A DNA stretch of 16,472 bases, taken from JAWLCG01 sp041687295. Lineage in GTDB: Bacteria; Planctomycetota; Phycisphaerae; SM23-33; FEN-1343. The stretch covers positions 1-16,472 of the forward strand of contig JAWLCG010000072.1 in NCBI GenBank assembly GCA_041687295.1, written 5' to 3'. A program made the translations under genes and the position numbers. This document shows positions 1 through 7,472 of the stretch, in pieces. Position 1 is the stretch's first letter; each line of letters starts with the position of its first letter. The notes beneath the pieces are model-generated. The model was given only the letters and a program-made list of their open reading frames with translations, did not search any database and was not told the origin of the DNA.

Positions 1-47
1 CCGCCGCGGAGGCGCCAGGCGCCGCCGATGTCTGTGGCGACGTTGGG

Positions 48-88
48 TGTGCAGGTTCGCGGAGCGTCAGCGCAGCGGTTCTGCACAC
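48..88. repeat. short inverted repeat (GTGTGCAG arms)
   Basis: GTGTGCAG at 48-55 is the exact reverse complement of CTGCACAC at 81-88, and the intervening bases are GC-rich. The same arm word recurs in the next element at 129-174, so this is probably one member of a small palindromic repeat family. No gene is seen around it. Confidence 0.5.
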
Positions 89-128
89 GGGACGAGGGTG
101 CCGAGGCTGGCCCCTGGGCCGCCGTTGC

Positions 129-174
129 GTGTGCAGGACCTGCCCTCCGCAGGCTGCGGGCAGAACCTGCACAC
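129..174. repeat. 17 nt inverted repeat
   Basis: The arm at 129-145 pairs with 158-174 over 17 positions with two mismatches. Both arms carry GTGTGCAGG and TGCCC, and the loop is short and itself partly palindromic. It has the form of a REP-like intergenic element and shares its arm word with 48-88. Confidence 0.55.
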
Positions 175-194
175 CCTACCAGCGATCGTCCATG

Positions 195-272
195 GGGCGG
201 GCAATGCCCGCCGCGGAGGGCGCCGGGCCCCAACGGGGCCTGCCACGTCCTCGCGGCGGGCATTGCCCGCCC
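195..272. repeat. nested palindromic (REP/BIME-like) element
   Basis: The 21 nt arm at 195-215 is the perfect reverse complement of 252-272. Each arm is also a small hairpin of its own, with GGCGGGC pairing with GCCCGCC around a 3 nt loop, so the element can fold either as two hairpins or as one long stem. A related short version overlaps the stop codon at 7964-7983, and a partial version (GTAGGGCGGGC) begins at 298. Confidence 0.7.
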
Positions 273-595
273 TACTGGCTTGGCCGTGCGGCGGCGGTAG
301 GGCGGGCGCGGGGGGCGGAATTGCCTTGCCGCGTTGGGCCCCTGGGGCCATAATAGGCCAATTCGGGGAGTCCCTGCGCTGCTTTGGGCAGGGGCCTCCG
401 GATGCGCGGTGACGAGCGAAGGAGGAGAGCGGTCCGCCTGGTGAGGAGCCGGCGGTGGCCGCTGTGCCCAGGCCGACCCGAGGGGTACCAGCGCGGGGGC
501 GGGTTTGCGGCGACGGCGTTCGGTTTTCCCGGTCTCCCCTTCTGCCCGTTGGGTTCGCCCCTCGGGGCGGTCCGCGCCGATGTGGAGATCCAAGC
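273..595. other. gene-free upstream region of the first CDS, with a weak possible promoter
   Basis: No open frame here looks coding, since those present are arginine/proline-rich translations of GC-rich DNA. TTGCCG at 326-331 and CATAAT at 349-354 are separated by 17 nt and could be a weak sigma70-type promoter, which would give a leader of about 240 nt. A strong Shine-Dalgarno-like AAGGAGG near 419-425 has no well-placed gene after it. A GTG at 455, in frame with the first CDS, has a GGAG upstream and is a less likely alternative start for it. Confidence 0.3.
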
Positions 596-3500
596 ATGGT
601 GTGTCATATTGGCATCGACGTGGGGGCCGTCAGCGTCAAGGCGGCCGTGGTGGCTGAGGGAGCGGCGGCGGAGCGACTGGATAGCCCGGCCGCGAAGGAG
701 TTGCTGACGCGGCAGGCGACCGCGGGCGAGGGCCCGGGGCTGTGGCTCAGCGCCTACCGCCGCACGCGAGGCCGGCCCGTGGAGGCCGCCACTGAGCTGC
801 TCGACGAGATCATCGCCCTGGTCGGCAGCGACGACATCGCGGGCCTGGCCCTGGCCGGCAGCGGGGCCGAGGTCGTCGCCGGCAAGCTCGGCGTGCCGCA
901 GGTCAACGAGTTCCGCGCGATCGCCGCCGCCGCGAGCCGACTGGCGCCCGGGGTGCCGACGATCTTCGAGATGGGCGGCGAGACCAGCAAGTTCCTCGCC
1001 CTGCAGCCCGACCCGGCCACCGGGTCGATGGGCATCACCGACTACCAGACCAACGGCGACTGCGCCGCCGGCACGGGCAGCTTCCTCGACCAGCAGGCCG
1101 GTCGCCTGCGGTACAAGGTCGAGGAGATCGGCCAGATCGTCGCCGCCGCCACTCGCGCCGCCCAGGTCGCCGGGCGCTGCAGCGTCTTCGCCAAGAGCGA
1201 CATGATCCACGCCCAGCAGAAGGGCTACGTGCCGGCCGAGGTGCTTCGCGGCCTGTGCGACGCGGTGGCGCGGAACTTCCGCTCGGCCGTCGTTCGCAGC
1301 CGAAAGATCACCGGCCCGGTCGCCTTCATCGGCGGCGTGGCGAGCAACTCGGCCGTCGTGCAGGCGATGCGCGAGGCCTTCGAGCTCGACGAGGCCGGCC
1401 TGGTCGTCCCGCCGGCCCACAGCCATTGGGTGGCGGCGGGGGCGGCCCTGCTGGCGGCGGCGGCCGGCGAGGGCGTCGGCGTCCGCCACATGGCCGACCT
1501 GCGGGCCGCCAGCGACGCCGCCGGCGGGCGTTTCCCCACGACGGCCCCGCTGAGCATGCACCGCGTGCTGCTGCTCCGCGACCAGGTCGAGCCGGTCGAG
1601 CTGCCCTACGGCGGCGAGCCGCTGGACGTCTACCTCGGCATCGACATCGGCAGCGTCTCGACCAACCTGGTGCTCGTCGACGACGAGGGCAACGTCGTCA
1701 AGGAGATCTACACCCGCACCCGCGGGCGCCCCATCGAGGTGGTGGCCGAGGGCCTGCTCGAGATCCGCGACGAGCTGGCCGAGCGGGTCCGCATCTGCGG
1801 CGTGGGCACCACCGGCAGTGGGCGCGAGCTGATCGGCCAACTCGTCGGCGCCGACACGATCAACGACGAGATCACCTGCCACAAGACCGGCGCCAGCTTC
1901 ATCGGCGGGCGCATGATCCAGCGCCGCCCCGACACGATCTTCGAGATCGGCGGGCAGGACTCCAAGTACATCAGCCTGCAGGAAGGCATCGTGGTGGACT
2001 TCACCATGAACGAGGCCTGCGCCGCCGGCACGGGCAGCTTCCTGGAGGAGCGGGCCGAGGAGCTCGACATCGCCATCAAGGGCGAGTTCGCCGAGCTGGC
2101 CCTGTCCAGCCAGGCCCCCATCCGCCTGGGCGAGCGGTGCACCGTCTTCATGGAGCGCGACGTCAACAGCTACATGCAGCGCGGCGCGGACAAGGCCGAC
2201 CTCGTCGCCGGCCTGGCCTACTCGATCGCCTACAACTACATCAACCGCGTCGTCCGGGGGCGGAAGATCGGCGAGTGCATCTTCTTCCAGGGCGGCACGG
2301 CCTATAACGACGCCGTGGCGGCCGCCTTCGCCAGCATCCTGGACAAGGAGATCATCGTCCCGCCCCACAACGGCGTGATGGGCGCCATCGGCGCCGCCCT
2401 GCTGGCCCGCGAGAAGATGTCCCAGGCCGACACGCCCGCCCCCGCCAAGGCCAACATGACGCGCGGCCAGTACGTCGCGGGCAACGGCAACGGCAACGGA
2501 CACGTCGCCGGCAAGGGCAGCCGGTTCCGCGGCTGGGAGATGGACAAGGTCGACTACACCCTCCGCGAGTTCACCTGCAAGGGCTGCTCCAACGCCTGCG
2601 TTATCCAGGAGTTCACCGTCGAGGGCGAGAAGACCTACTGGGGCGACAAGTGCTCCGACCGCTTCCGCAAGGCCGCCAAGAGCGAGCGCCAGGCGGTGAT
2701 CCCCGACCTGATCGCCCAGCGCCAGCAGTGGCTCATGGACGATGGCGAGCTGGCCGGCCTGCCCGAGAACGCCCCGACCGTCGGCGTGCCCATGGCCATG
2801 TACGCCTACGACCTGCTGCCGTTCTACCGCACGCTGCTGGTGCGCTGCGGCCTGAGGCCCGTCCTGAGCGACCCGACCAACCGCCCGACCATCACGGCCG
2901 GGCTGGACGCGGTGGTCGCCGAGCCGTGCTTCCCGATCATCGTCGCCCACGGCCACGTCGCCGAGCTGGCCGCCCAGGGGCTGGACTACATCCTGCTGCC
3001 CAGTGTGCAGAACGCCGCCACCCAGTGGACGCAGGTGGAGTCGCACGTGTGCCCTTGGGGCCAGACGCTGCCCTACATGGTCCGCCGCAGCCCCGCCCTG
3101 GCCCACGTGCGCCAGGAGCAGTGGATCAGCCCGGTGCTCCGCTTCCGCCTGGGCGCCAAGGTCCTCAAGCGCGACCTGCGGGCCGCCCTGGCCCCGCTGG
3201 GCGTCGCCGGCAAGACCGTCGACCGCGCCGTCGAGGCCGCCCTCGACAGCCGACAGCGGTTCGTCGACCGCTGCCTGGCCGCCGGCGAGCAGGCCCTGGC
3301 CACGCTGGCCGAGTCCGGCGCGCCGGGCATCCTGCTGGTCGGTCGGCCCTACAACATCCACGACGTCGGCGTGAACCTCTCCATCGCCCGCAAGATGCGC
3401 GAGAGCTACGGCGTCAACGTCATCCCGCTGGACTTCCTGGCCACCGACGCCGTCGACATCCGCGACATCAACGACAACATGTTCTGGAACTATGGCCGAA

Positions 3501-3757
3501 AGATCCTGGCCGTGGCCAAGATCGTCGCCCAGCACGACAACCTGCACATCGTGTACATCACGAACTTCAAGTGCGGGCCGGACAGCTTCATCAAGCACTT
3601 CGTCCGCGTCGCCAGCGGCAAGCCGTTCCTGACCCTGCAGTTCGATGGCCACAGCAACGACGCCGGCATGATGACCCGCTGCGAGGCCTACCTCGACAGC
3701 AAGGGCATCCTCCGCCCCTGGCAGCCCGCCGCCCAGCAGGCCAAGACCAAGGCGTAG
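596..3757 (+). CDS. double-activase / DUF2229 protein (2-hydroxyacyl-CoA dehydratase activase-related; PlsA/GeR-like N-terminal part)
   Basis: This 1053-residue protein carries two ASKHA-type activase domains of the BcrA/BadF/HgdC family, at about residues 4-290 and 345-605. Both show the GID(V/I)G phosphate loop and the CAAGTGSFL iron-sulfur motif (C156, C475), with a second cysteine in RCSVF/RCTVF (C195, C515). A Gly/Asn linker at about 625-640 leads to a DUF2229-like region with CKGCSNAC (C661, C664, C668), C686, EPCFP (C778), VCPWG (C819) and FKCGP (C993). Activases of this family use ATP to drive an electron to a dehydratase or reductase partner. The next gene looks like the missing C-terminal part of the usual protein of about 1400-1500 residues. 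ATG 596 is chosen because GGAG at 584-587 sits 8 nt upstream and the conserved fold starts at once. Fused relatives include PlsA and GeR, but an acyl-CoA dehydratase system is also possible. The family call is firm and the substrate is not. Confidence 0.9.
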   Translation: MVCHIGIDVGAVSVKAAVVAEGAAAERLDSPAAKELLTRQATAGEGPGLWLSAYRRTRGRPVEAATELLDEIIALVGSDDIAGLALAGSGAEVVAGKLGVPQVNEFRAIAAAASRLAPGVPTIFEMGGETSKFLALQPDPATGSMGITDYQTNGDCAAGTGSFLDQQAGRLRYKVEEIGQIVAAATRAAQVAGRCSVFAKSDMIHAQQKGYVPAEVLRGLCDAVARNFRSAVVRSRKITGPVAFIGGVASNSAVVQAMREAFELDEAGLVVPPAHSHWVAAGAALLAAAAGEGVGVRHMADLRAASDAAGGRFPTTAPLSMHRVLLLRDQVEPVELPYGGEPLDVYLGIDIGSVSTNLVLVDDEGNVVKEIYTRTRGRPIEVVAEGLLEIRDELAERVRICGVGTTGSGRELIGQLVGADTINDEITCHKTGASFIGGRMIQRRPDTIFEIGGQDSKYISLQEGIVVDFTMNEACAAGTGSFLEERAEELDIAIKGEFAELALSSQAPIRLGERCTVFMERDVNSYMQRGADKADLVAGLAYSIAYNYINRVVRGRKIGECIFFQGGTAYNDAVAAAFASILDKEIIVPPHNGVMGAIGAALLAREKMSQADTPAPAKANMTRGQYVAGNGNGNGHVAGKGSRFRGWEMDKVDYTLREFTCKGCSNACVIQEFTVEGEKTYWGDKCSDRFRKAAKSERQAVIPDLIAQRQQWLMDDGELAGLPENAPTVGVPMAMYAYDLLPFYRTLLVRCGLRPVLSDPTNRPTITAGLDAVVAEPCFPIIVAHGHVAELAAQGLDYILLPSVQNAATQWTQVESHVCPWGQTLPYMVRRSPALAHVRQEQWISPVLRFRLGAKVLKRDLRAALAPLGVAGKTVDRAVEAALDSRQRFVDRCLAAGEQALATLAESGAPGILLVGRPYNIHDVGVNLSIARKMRESYGVNVIPLDFLATDAVDIRDINDNMFWNYGRKILAVAKIVAQHDNLHIVYITNFKCGPDSFIKHFVRVASGKPFLTLQFDGHSNDAGMMTRCEAYLDSKGILRPWQPAAQQAKTKA

Positions 3758-3763
3758 GATCCC

Positions 3764-3795
3764 GTAGGCCGGGTCGAGCGCCAGCGAGGCCCGGC
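3764..3795 (+). repeat. GTAGGCCGGG intergenic element, copy 1
   Basis: This 32 nt element is identical to 9871-9902. It begins 6 nt after the stop codon of the double-activase gene, and the second copy begins 3 nt after the stop of the later radical SAM gene. CCGGGT and GCCCGG inside it are partly complementary. Confidence 0.75.
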
Positions 3796-3815
3796 AGGCG
3801 AAGAAGAAAGACTTG

Positions 3816-3845
3816 CCACAGAGGCGCAGAGGACACAGAGAAAGA
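3816..3845 (+). repeat. purine-rich CACAGAG intergenic motif
   Basis: Three closely spaced copies of a CAGAG core (CACAGAGG, GCAGAGG, CACAGAG) form a purine-rich stretch. Similar strings are scattered through intergenic DNA of various bacteria. It lies between the GTAGGCCGGG and TATATAG modules in the gap between the two halves of the activase system. Confidence 0.4.
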
Positions 3846-3873
3846 CCCGCAGAGCGTTCAGATATAAGCCTGT

Positions 3874-3904
3874 TATATAGCCCCGGGCTTGCCCGGGGTC
3901 TTCG
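3874..3904 (+). repeat. TATATAG + CCCCGGGC hairpin element, copy 1
   Basis: This 31 nt element is identical to 7989-8019. The core CCCCGGGC-TT-GCCCGGGG at 3881-3898 is a perfect 8 bp inverted repeat, flanked by TATATAG on the left and TCTTCG on the right. There is no T run, so it is not a classical intrinsic terminator. Confidence 0.75.
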
Positions 3905-3954
3905 AGGACCCGGCAAGGCAACGTCAGGACTCTGGCGTCCGCCCCGGACGAGAA

Positions 3955-3978
3955 GCCCACGGAAGGCATTCCGTGGGC
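3955..3978. repeat. CCCACGGA hairpin, copy 1
   Basis: GCCCACGGAA at 3955-3964 pairs perfectly with TTCCGTGGGC at 3969-3978 around a GGCA loop. Relatives are at 8074-8094 and 9920-9964. The A/G-rich sequence that follows (GTGGAAAG) resembles that after copy 2 (TTGGAGAAAAG). Confidence 0.7.
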
Positions 3979-4029
3979 GTGGAAAGACGGTCGCCACGGA
4001 AGCGCGAGGGGGGCGGGACCCCCGCGGAG

Positions 4030-4109
4030 TGACGCGGTGACGCAGCGACGAGTTAACCAATTAACCAGTTAACGAATCAACCCATTAACCCCTTAACGCA
4101 TTAACGGTT
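4030..4109 (+). repeat. tandem array of ten degenerate octamers (YRACSNNN)
   Basis: Ten 8 bp units run in strict register: TGACGCGG, TGACGCAG, CGACGAGT, TAACCAAT, TAACCAGT, TAACGAAT, CAACCCAT, TAACCCCT, TAACGCAT and TAACGGTT. Positions 3-4 are always AC, position 1 is T or C, position 2 is G or A, and position 5 is C or G. The last seven are AT-rich in an otherwise GC-rich window. The array ends 6 nt before ATG 4116 and fills the place where a Shine-Dalgarno site should be. Confidence 0.85.
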
Positions 4110-4115
4110 CCCCCC

Positions 4116-5417
4116 ATGAGTACCCAGACGCAGAGTTCCCACCGCCTGGCTGGCCGAACGATGTACGTGCCCCGCATGACCTACGTGGGGGCGAGGATGT
4201 TCGCGGCCGTCTTCCGCGGGGCGGGCATCGACTCGCGGGTGTGCGAGGAGTCCGACGAGCAGACGCTTGAACTCGGCGGGCTCTACAGCAGCGGCGAGGA
4301 GTGCTACCCGCAGAAGGTGACGCTGGGCGACTTCCTCAAGATCATCCGCCGGCCGGGCTTCCAGCCGGACAAGACGGCCTTCTTCATGCCCATCGCCGAG
4401 GGGCCCTGCCGCTTCGGCCAGTACGCCCCGTACCTGCGGCGGGTGCTGGAGGAGATGGGCTACGGCGACGTGCCGGTGATCAGCCCGACCAGCAAGAACG
4501 GCTACGACGGCGTGGCCGAGCACGCCCCGGACCTGGTCCGCACGCTGTGGCGGGGCCTGGTGGCGGCCGACATCCTGCACAAGATGCTGCTGCGGACCCG
4601 CCCCTACGAGACGCTGCCCGGGGCGGCCGACGAGGCCTTCGAGCTGTCGATGCGGCGGGTCGAGCGGGTCCTCGAGACCCCGGGCCTGCCCGGCAACGAG
4701 CGGTTGGCGGCGCTGCGGGCGGCCCTGCTGGAGAGCCGGGCGCTCTACCACGACGTGCCGGCCCGCTACACGCGCGATCGGCTGCTGATCGGCATCGTGG
4801 GCGAGATCTTCTGCCGGCTGAACACCTTCAGCAACTACGACGCCCTGCGCAAGATTGAGCAGCACGGCGGCGAGGCCTGGCTCAGCGACGTCTGCGAGTG
4901 GGTCTGGTACACCAACTGGAGCCAGAAGGACATCCTGCGGCGGGACGGCAAGGGCTTCAGCGTCGAGATGCTCAAGGCCCTGGCCAAGAACCACGTCCAG
5001 CGCAAGGACGAGCACGCCCTGCTGGAGCCCTTCGCGGCCGACTTCGCCGGCTACGAGGAGCCCCACGACATCTACGAAGAGGTCCTCAAGCCCGGCTGGC
5101 CCTACCTGCCGGCCGACGCGGCCCTGGGCGAGATGGTCCTGTCGGTGGGCAAGTCGATCTACCTCTACCGCAAGGGCATCGACGGCATCATCGACATCAG
5201 CCCCTTCAGCTGCATGAACGGCATCGTCAGCGAGGCGGTCTACCCGGCCGTGTCGCGCGACCACGAGAACCTGCCGATCCGCAACTTCTACTTCGACGCC
5301 AGCAGCTCCAACATGGAGCGCGACCTGGACATCTTCATGGAGCTCGCCCGCGCCTACAGCCGCCGCAAGAGCCAGCCGCGGCAGTACCCGGCCTGCTTCG
5401 AGGGGCCGCGGGCGTAA
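4116..5417 (+). CDS. C-terminal dehydratase/reductase-like partner of the activase protein (PlsA/GeR-like C-terminal part)
   Basis: This 433-residue protein matches the C-terminal region of the large activase-DUF2229 fusion proteins. It opens with YVPRMTYVGARMFAAVFRG and has GEECYPQKVTLGDF (C63), EGPCRFGQY (C98) and SPFSCMNGI (C366), with further cysteines at 43, 233, 260 and 427. These motifs resemble the HgdB-type [4Fe-4S] component that receives electrons from the activase. With the 1053-residue neighbour the total is 1486 residues, close to the fused family's usual size, and the break falls at a domain boundary. The two probably form one complex. ATG 4116 has no Shine-Dalgarno site; it is preceded by a C run and the octamer array. 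ATG 4161, just before the conserved YVPRM, is an alternative. The family is fairly sure; the acyl-lipid or acyl-CoA substrate is unknown. Confidence 0.85.
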   Translation: MSTQTQSSHRLAGRTMYVPRMTYVGARMFAAVFRGAGIDSRVCEESDEQTLELGGLYSSGEECYPQKVTLGDFLKIIRRPGFQPDKTAFFMPIAEGPCRFGQYAPYLRRVLEEMGYGDVPVISPTSKNGYDGVAEHAPDLVRTLWRGLVAADILHKMLLRTRPYETLPGAADEAFELSMRRVERVLETPGLPGNERLAALRAALLESRALYHDVPARYTRDRLLIGIVGEIFCRLNTFSNYDALRKIEQHGGEAWLSDVCEWVWYTNWSQKDILRRDGKGFSVEMLKALAKNHVQRKDEHALLEPFAADFAGYEEPHDIYEEVLKPGWPYLPADAALGEMVLSVGKSIYLYRKGIDGIIDISPFSCMNGIVSEAVYPAVSRDHENLPIRNFYFDASSSNMERDLDIFMELARAYSRRKSQPRQYPACFEGPRA

Positions 5418-5576
5418 CGGGCCTAACCAACGCCGGGTCGAGGTGGTCTAGAGGGCCTGGGACCCTACAATCAACGCTAGGGGCTCCCGGGCCGCCGGGT
5501 CCGGAGCGGAGGTCCCCTGCGGATTGGTCCGCCGGGCAGGTCCCCCCCGGGCCGGCCGGAAGTAGTGGAGTGCGAC
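5418..5576 (+). promoter_or_regulatory. intergenic leader with possible -10 (TACAAT)
   Basis: TACAAT at 5466-5471 matches a -10 box well, but the bases 16-17 nt upstream (TGGTCT) are a poor -35, so promoter activity is uncertain. GCGGA-TTGG-TCCGC near 5519-5532 is a small hairpin. GGAG at 5567-5570 is the ribosome binding site for ATG 5577. There is no clear terminator after the preceding gene, so read-through from upstream is plausible. Confidence 0.3.
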
Positions 5577-7472
5577 ATGACCATGCCGACGAGTCAGTCG
5601 GGCGCCCAGCCGACCGGTGTTCAGGGCGACGGGGCGACCCGGCCGCCGGCTCGGCCGTTCGCCAGCGACGTCCGGACCGAGTTGCGCCGCCGTCAGCAGG
5701 CCCAGCAGCGCTTCGCCGAGCACTTCGCCCGGCTGCCCTTTGACACCCGGGCCACCTGCCCGACCTGCGGCACCGTCGTGGCCGCCCGCTTCGAGGCCGC
5801 CGACGGCGGCGTGGCCGTTGCCTTCGACTGCCCGGCCTGCGGAGTCGCCCGCCAGTTCCACCACGACGCGATCTACACGCTACGCAGCTCCGACGTGCCC
5901 GGCAGCGCCACCCACACCCTCGCCGGTGAGCCCATCCGCCCGCTGCTCCGCGGCCTGCCCCGCACGGTGCAGACCCTCTGCCCCGAGTGCCTCGCCGTGG
6001 TGGTGGGGCGCTACTTCGTCGAGGACCAGGCCGTCTGGATCGAGAAGACCTGCCCCGAGCATGGCCACGTCCGCGACTGCATCAACCGCGACGTGCAGCT
6101 CTACGCCAAGGCCATGTGGTGGAGCTTCGAGGAGCACGCCGGCCAGGCCCAGCCCCACCGGCCCTCGACGCTGGGCTGCCCGAGCGACTGCGGCCTGTGC
6201 GGCCAGCACCAGTCCTCGGCGTGCCTGGCCAATCTCGACCTGACCAACCGCTGCAACCTCCGCTGCCCGATCTGTTTCGCCAACGCCGGGGCCGTCGGCT
6301 ACGTCTACGAGCCCAGCTACGAGCAGATCGTGGACATGCTGCAGGCCCTGCGCGACCTGAGGCCGATCCCGGCCTCGGCGGTGCAGTTCAGCGGCGGCGA
6401 GCCCACGCTGCACCCGGACTTCCACCGCATCGTCGAGCAGGCCGGGCGGATGGGCTTCTCGCACATCCAGATGGCGACCAACGGCATCCGCATGGCCGAT
6501 GCGGACTTCGCCGCCCGCACGGCCGAGTCGGGCCTGCACACGCTCTACCTGCAGTTCGACGGCTTGGGCGAGGAGGCCCATCGCCACACCCGCAACGCCC
6601 CGGGCCTGTGGGCCAAGAAGCTCGCCTGCATCGACAACTGCCGAAAGCTGGGGCTCAAGATCTGCCTGGTGCCCACGATCATCCGCGGGGTCAACGACGA
6701 GCAGGTCGGCCCGATCCTCCGCTTCGCCCTGGACAACGTTGACACCATCAGCGGCATCAGTTGGCAGCCGGTGAGCTTCACCGGGCGGATCGACCCCGGC
6801 CAGCTCGAGGCCCAGCGCTACACGCTGGGCGACCTGTCGCACGACATCGCCGACGCTGTCGGCGGCCAGCCCCTGCGCGACATGTTCCCGCTGAGCATCG
6901 TGGTGCCCTTTTCCCAGGTGCTCCAGGCGCTGACGGGCCAGCCCAAGATCCGCCCCAGCTGCCACACCGACTGCGCAATGGGCACCTACTTTCTGGTCTC
7001 GCCGGAGGGCCAGGCCTACCCCTTCCCGCAGGTGATCGACGTGCAGGGCATGTTCGCGGGCATGAACCGCCTGGCCCTTCGCATCGAGGCCCGGGGCCGG
7101 CCCAGCTGGCGGGACAAGCTGGCGCTCTATCGGCTGATGAAGCGGAACTTCCACGCCGACGCCGCCCCCGAGGGCCTGACGGTCCAGCGGCTCATCCGCA
7201 GCCTGATGGGCATGGTCGACCACCGCATCGGGCGCGGCGACGCCGAGAAGCAGAACTACCGCACGCTGCTCTCGGCGGGCATGCACTTCCAGGACGCCTA
7301 CAATTACGACGTCGAGCGCGCCAAACGCTGCGTGATCCTCTACACCACGCCAGAGGGGATCTTCCCCTTCTGCACCTACAACTGCGGGCCGGGCTACCGC
7401 TCGGGGGTCGAGGCCGCCCACCGACGCGACTCCGACGCCCAGCCCGGCAACGGACAAAAGGAGACGCCATGA
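5577..7472 (+). CDS. radical SAM protein of the tetraether-lipid-synthase (Tes/MJ0619)-like type
   Basis: This 631-residue protein has the radical SAM cluster CNLRCPIC (C226, C230, C233) and GGEP at 273-276. Further cysteine sites lie on both sides: CPTC/CPAC (C61, C64, C85, C88), CPEC (C135, C138), C159 and C168, then GCPSDCGLC (C201, C205, C208) with C215. Near the C-terminus are SCHTDC (C462, C466), C585 and FCTYNC (C599, C603). The run from GCPSDCGLC into LTNRCNLRCPICFANA, plus the late PFCTYN motif, is the pattern I associate with MJ0619-like proteins. Those join lipid tails by C-C bonds and carry several iron sites. MJ0619 was first linked to methanopterin methylation, so a methylase-like reaction is the main alternative. 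ATG 5577 is preferred because GGAG lies 6 nt upstream; GTG 5565 is in frame. The stop overlaps the next ATG. The family is likely; the substrate is inferred. Confidence 0.85.
   Translation: MTMPTSQSGAQPTGVQGDGATRPPARPFASDVRTELRRRQQAQQRFAEHFARLPFDTRATCPTCGTVVAARFEAADGGVAVAFDCPACGVARQFHHDAIYTLRSSDVPGSATHTLAGEPIRPLLRGLPRTVQTLCPECLAVVVGRYFVEDQAVWIEKTCPEHGHVRDCINRDVQLYAKAMWWSFEEHAGQAQPHRPSTLGCPSDCGLCGQHQSSACLANLDLTNRCNLRCPICFANAGAVGYVYEPSYEQIVDMLQALRDLRPIPASAVQFSGGEPTLHPDFHRIVEQAGRMGFSHIQMATNGIRMADADFAARTAESGLHTLYLQFDGLGEEAHRHTRNAPGLWAKKLACIDNCRKLGLKICLVPTIIRGVNDEQVGPILRFALDNVDTISGISWQPVSFTGRIDPGQLEAQRYTLGDLSHDIADAVGGQPLRDMFPLSIVVPFSQVLQALTGQPKIRPSCHTDCAMGTYFLVSPEGQAYPFPQVIDVQGMFAGMNRLALRIEARGRPSWRDKLALYRLMKRNFHADAAPEGLTVQRLIRSLMGMVDHRIGRGDAEKQNYRTLLSAGMHFQDAYNYDVERAKRCVILYTTPEGIFPFCTYNCGPGYRSGVEAAHRRDSDAQPGNGQKETP

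Noticed and set aside
28..412. Overlapping plus-strand frames in the first 400 bases
   Set aside because: They cross palindromic repeats, overlap in different frames and translate to Arg/Pro/Ala-rich sequence with no conserved motif.
455..595. GTG 455 as the start of the double-activase gene, adding 47 residues
   Set aside because: A GGAG is present, but the extension is Arg/Pro-rich and unlike the family, while ATG 596 has a good site and begins at the conserved fold.
272..4060. A 1262-codon open frame on the minus strand
   Set aside because: It runs antisense to the well-supported double-activase gene, is dominated by Gly/Ala/Val/Asp/Arg from GC-rich codons, shows no recognisable domain and extends through the repeat region.
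4030..4109. The octamer array as a CRISPR or other long-repeat array
   Set aside because: Units are only 8 bp with no separate spacers, and no cas genes are present.
5880..7457. A 525-codon minus-strand frame opposite the Tes-like gene
   Set aside because: It is an antisense shadow of a gene with complete motifs, has low-complexity composition and no ribosome binding site or known domain. The same holds for the minus-strand frames opposite 8128-9924, 11348-13150 and 13345-16194.
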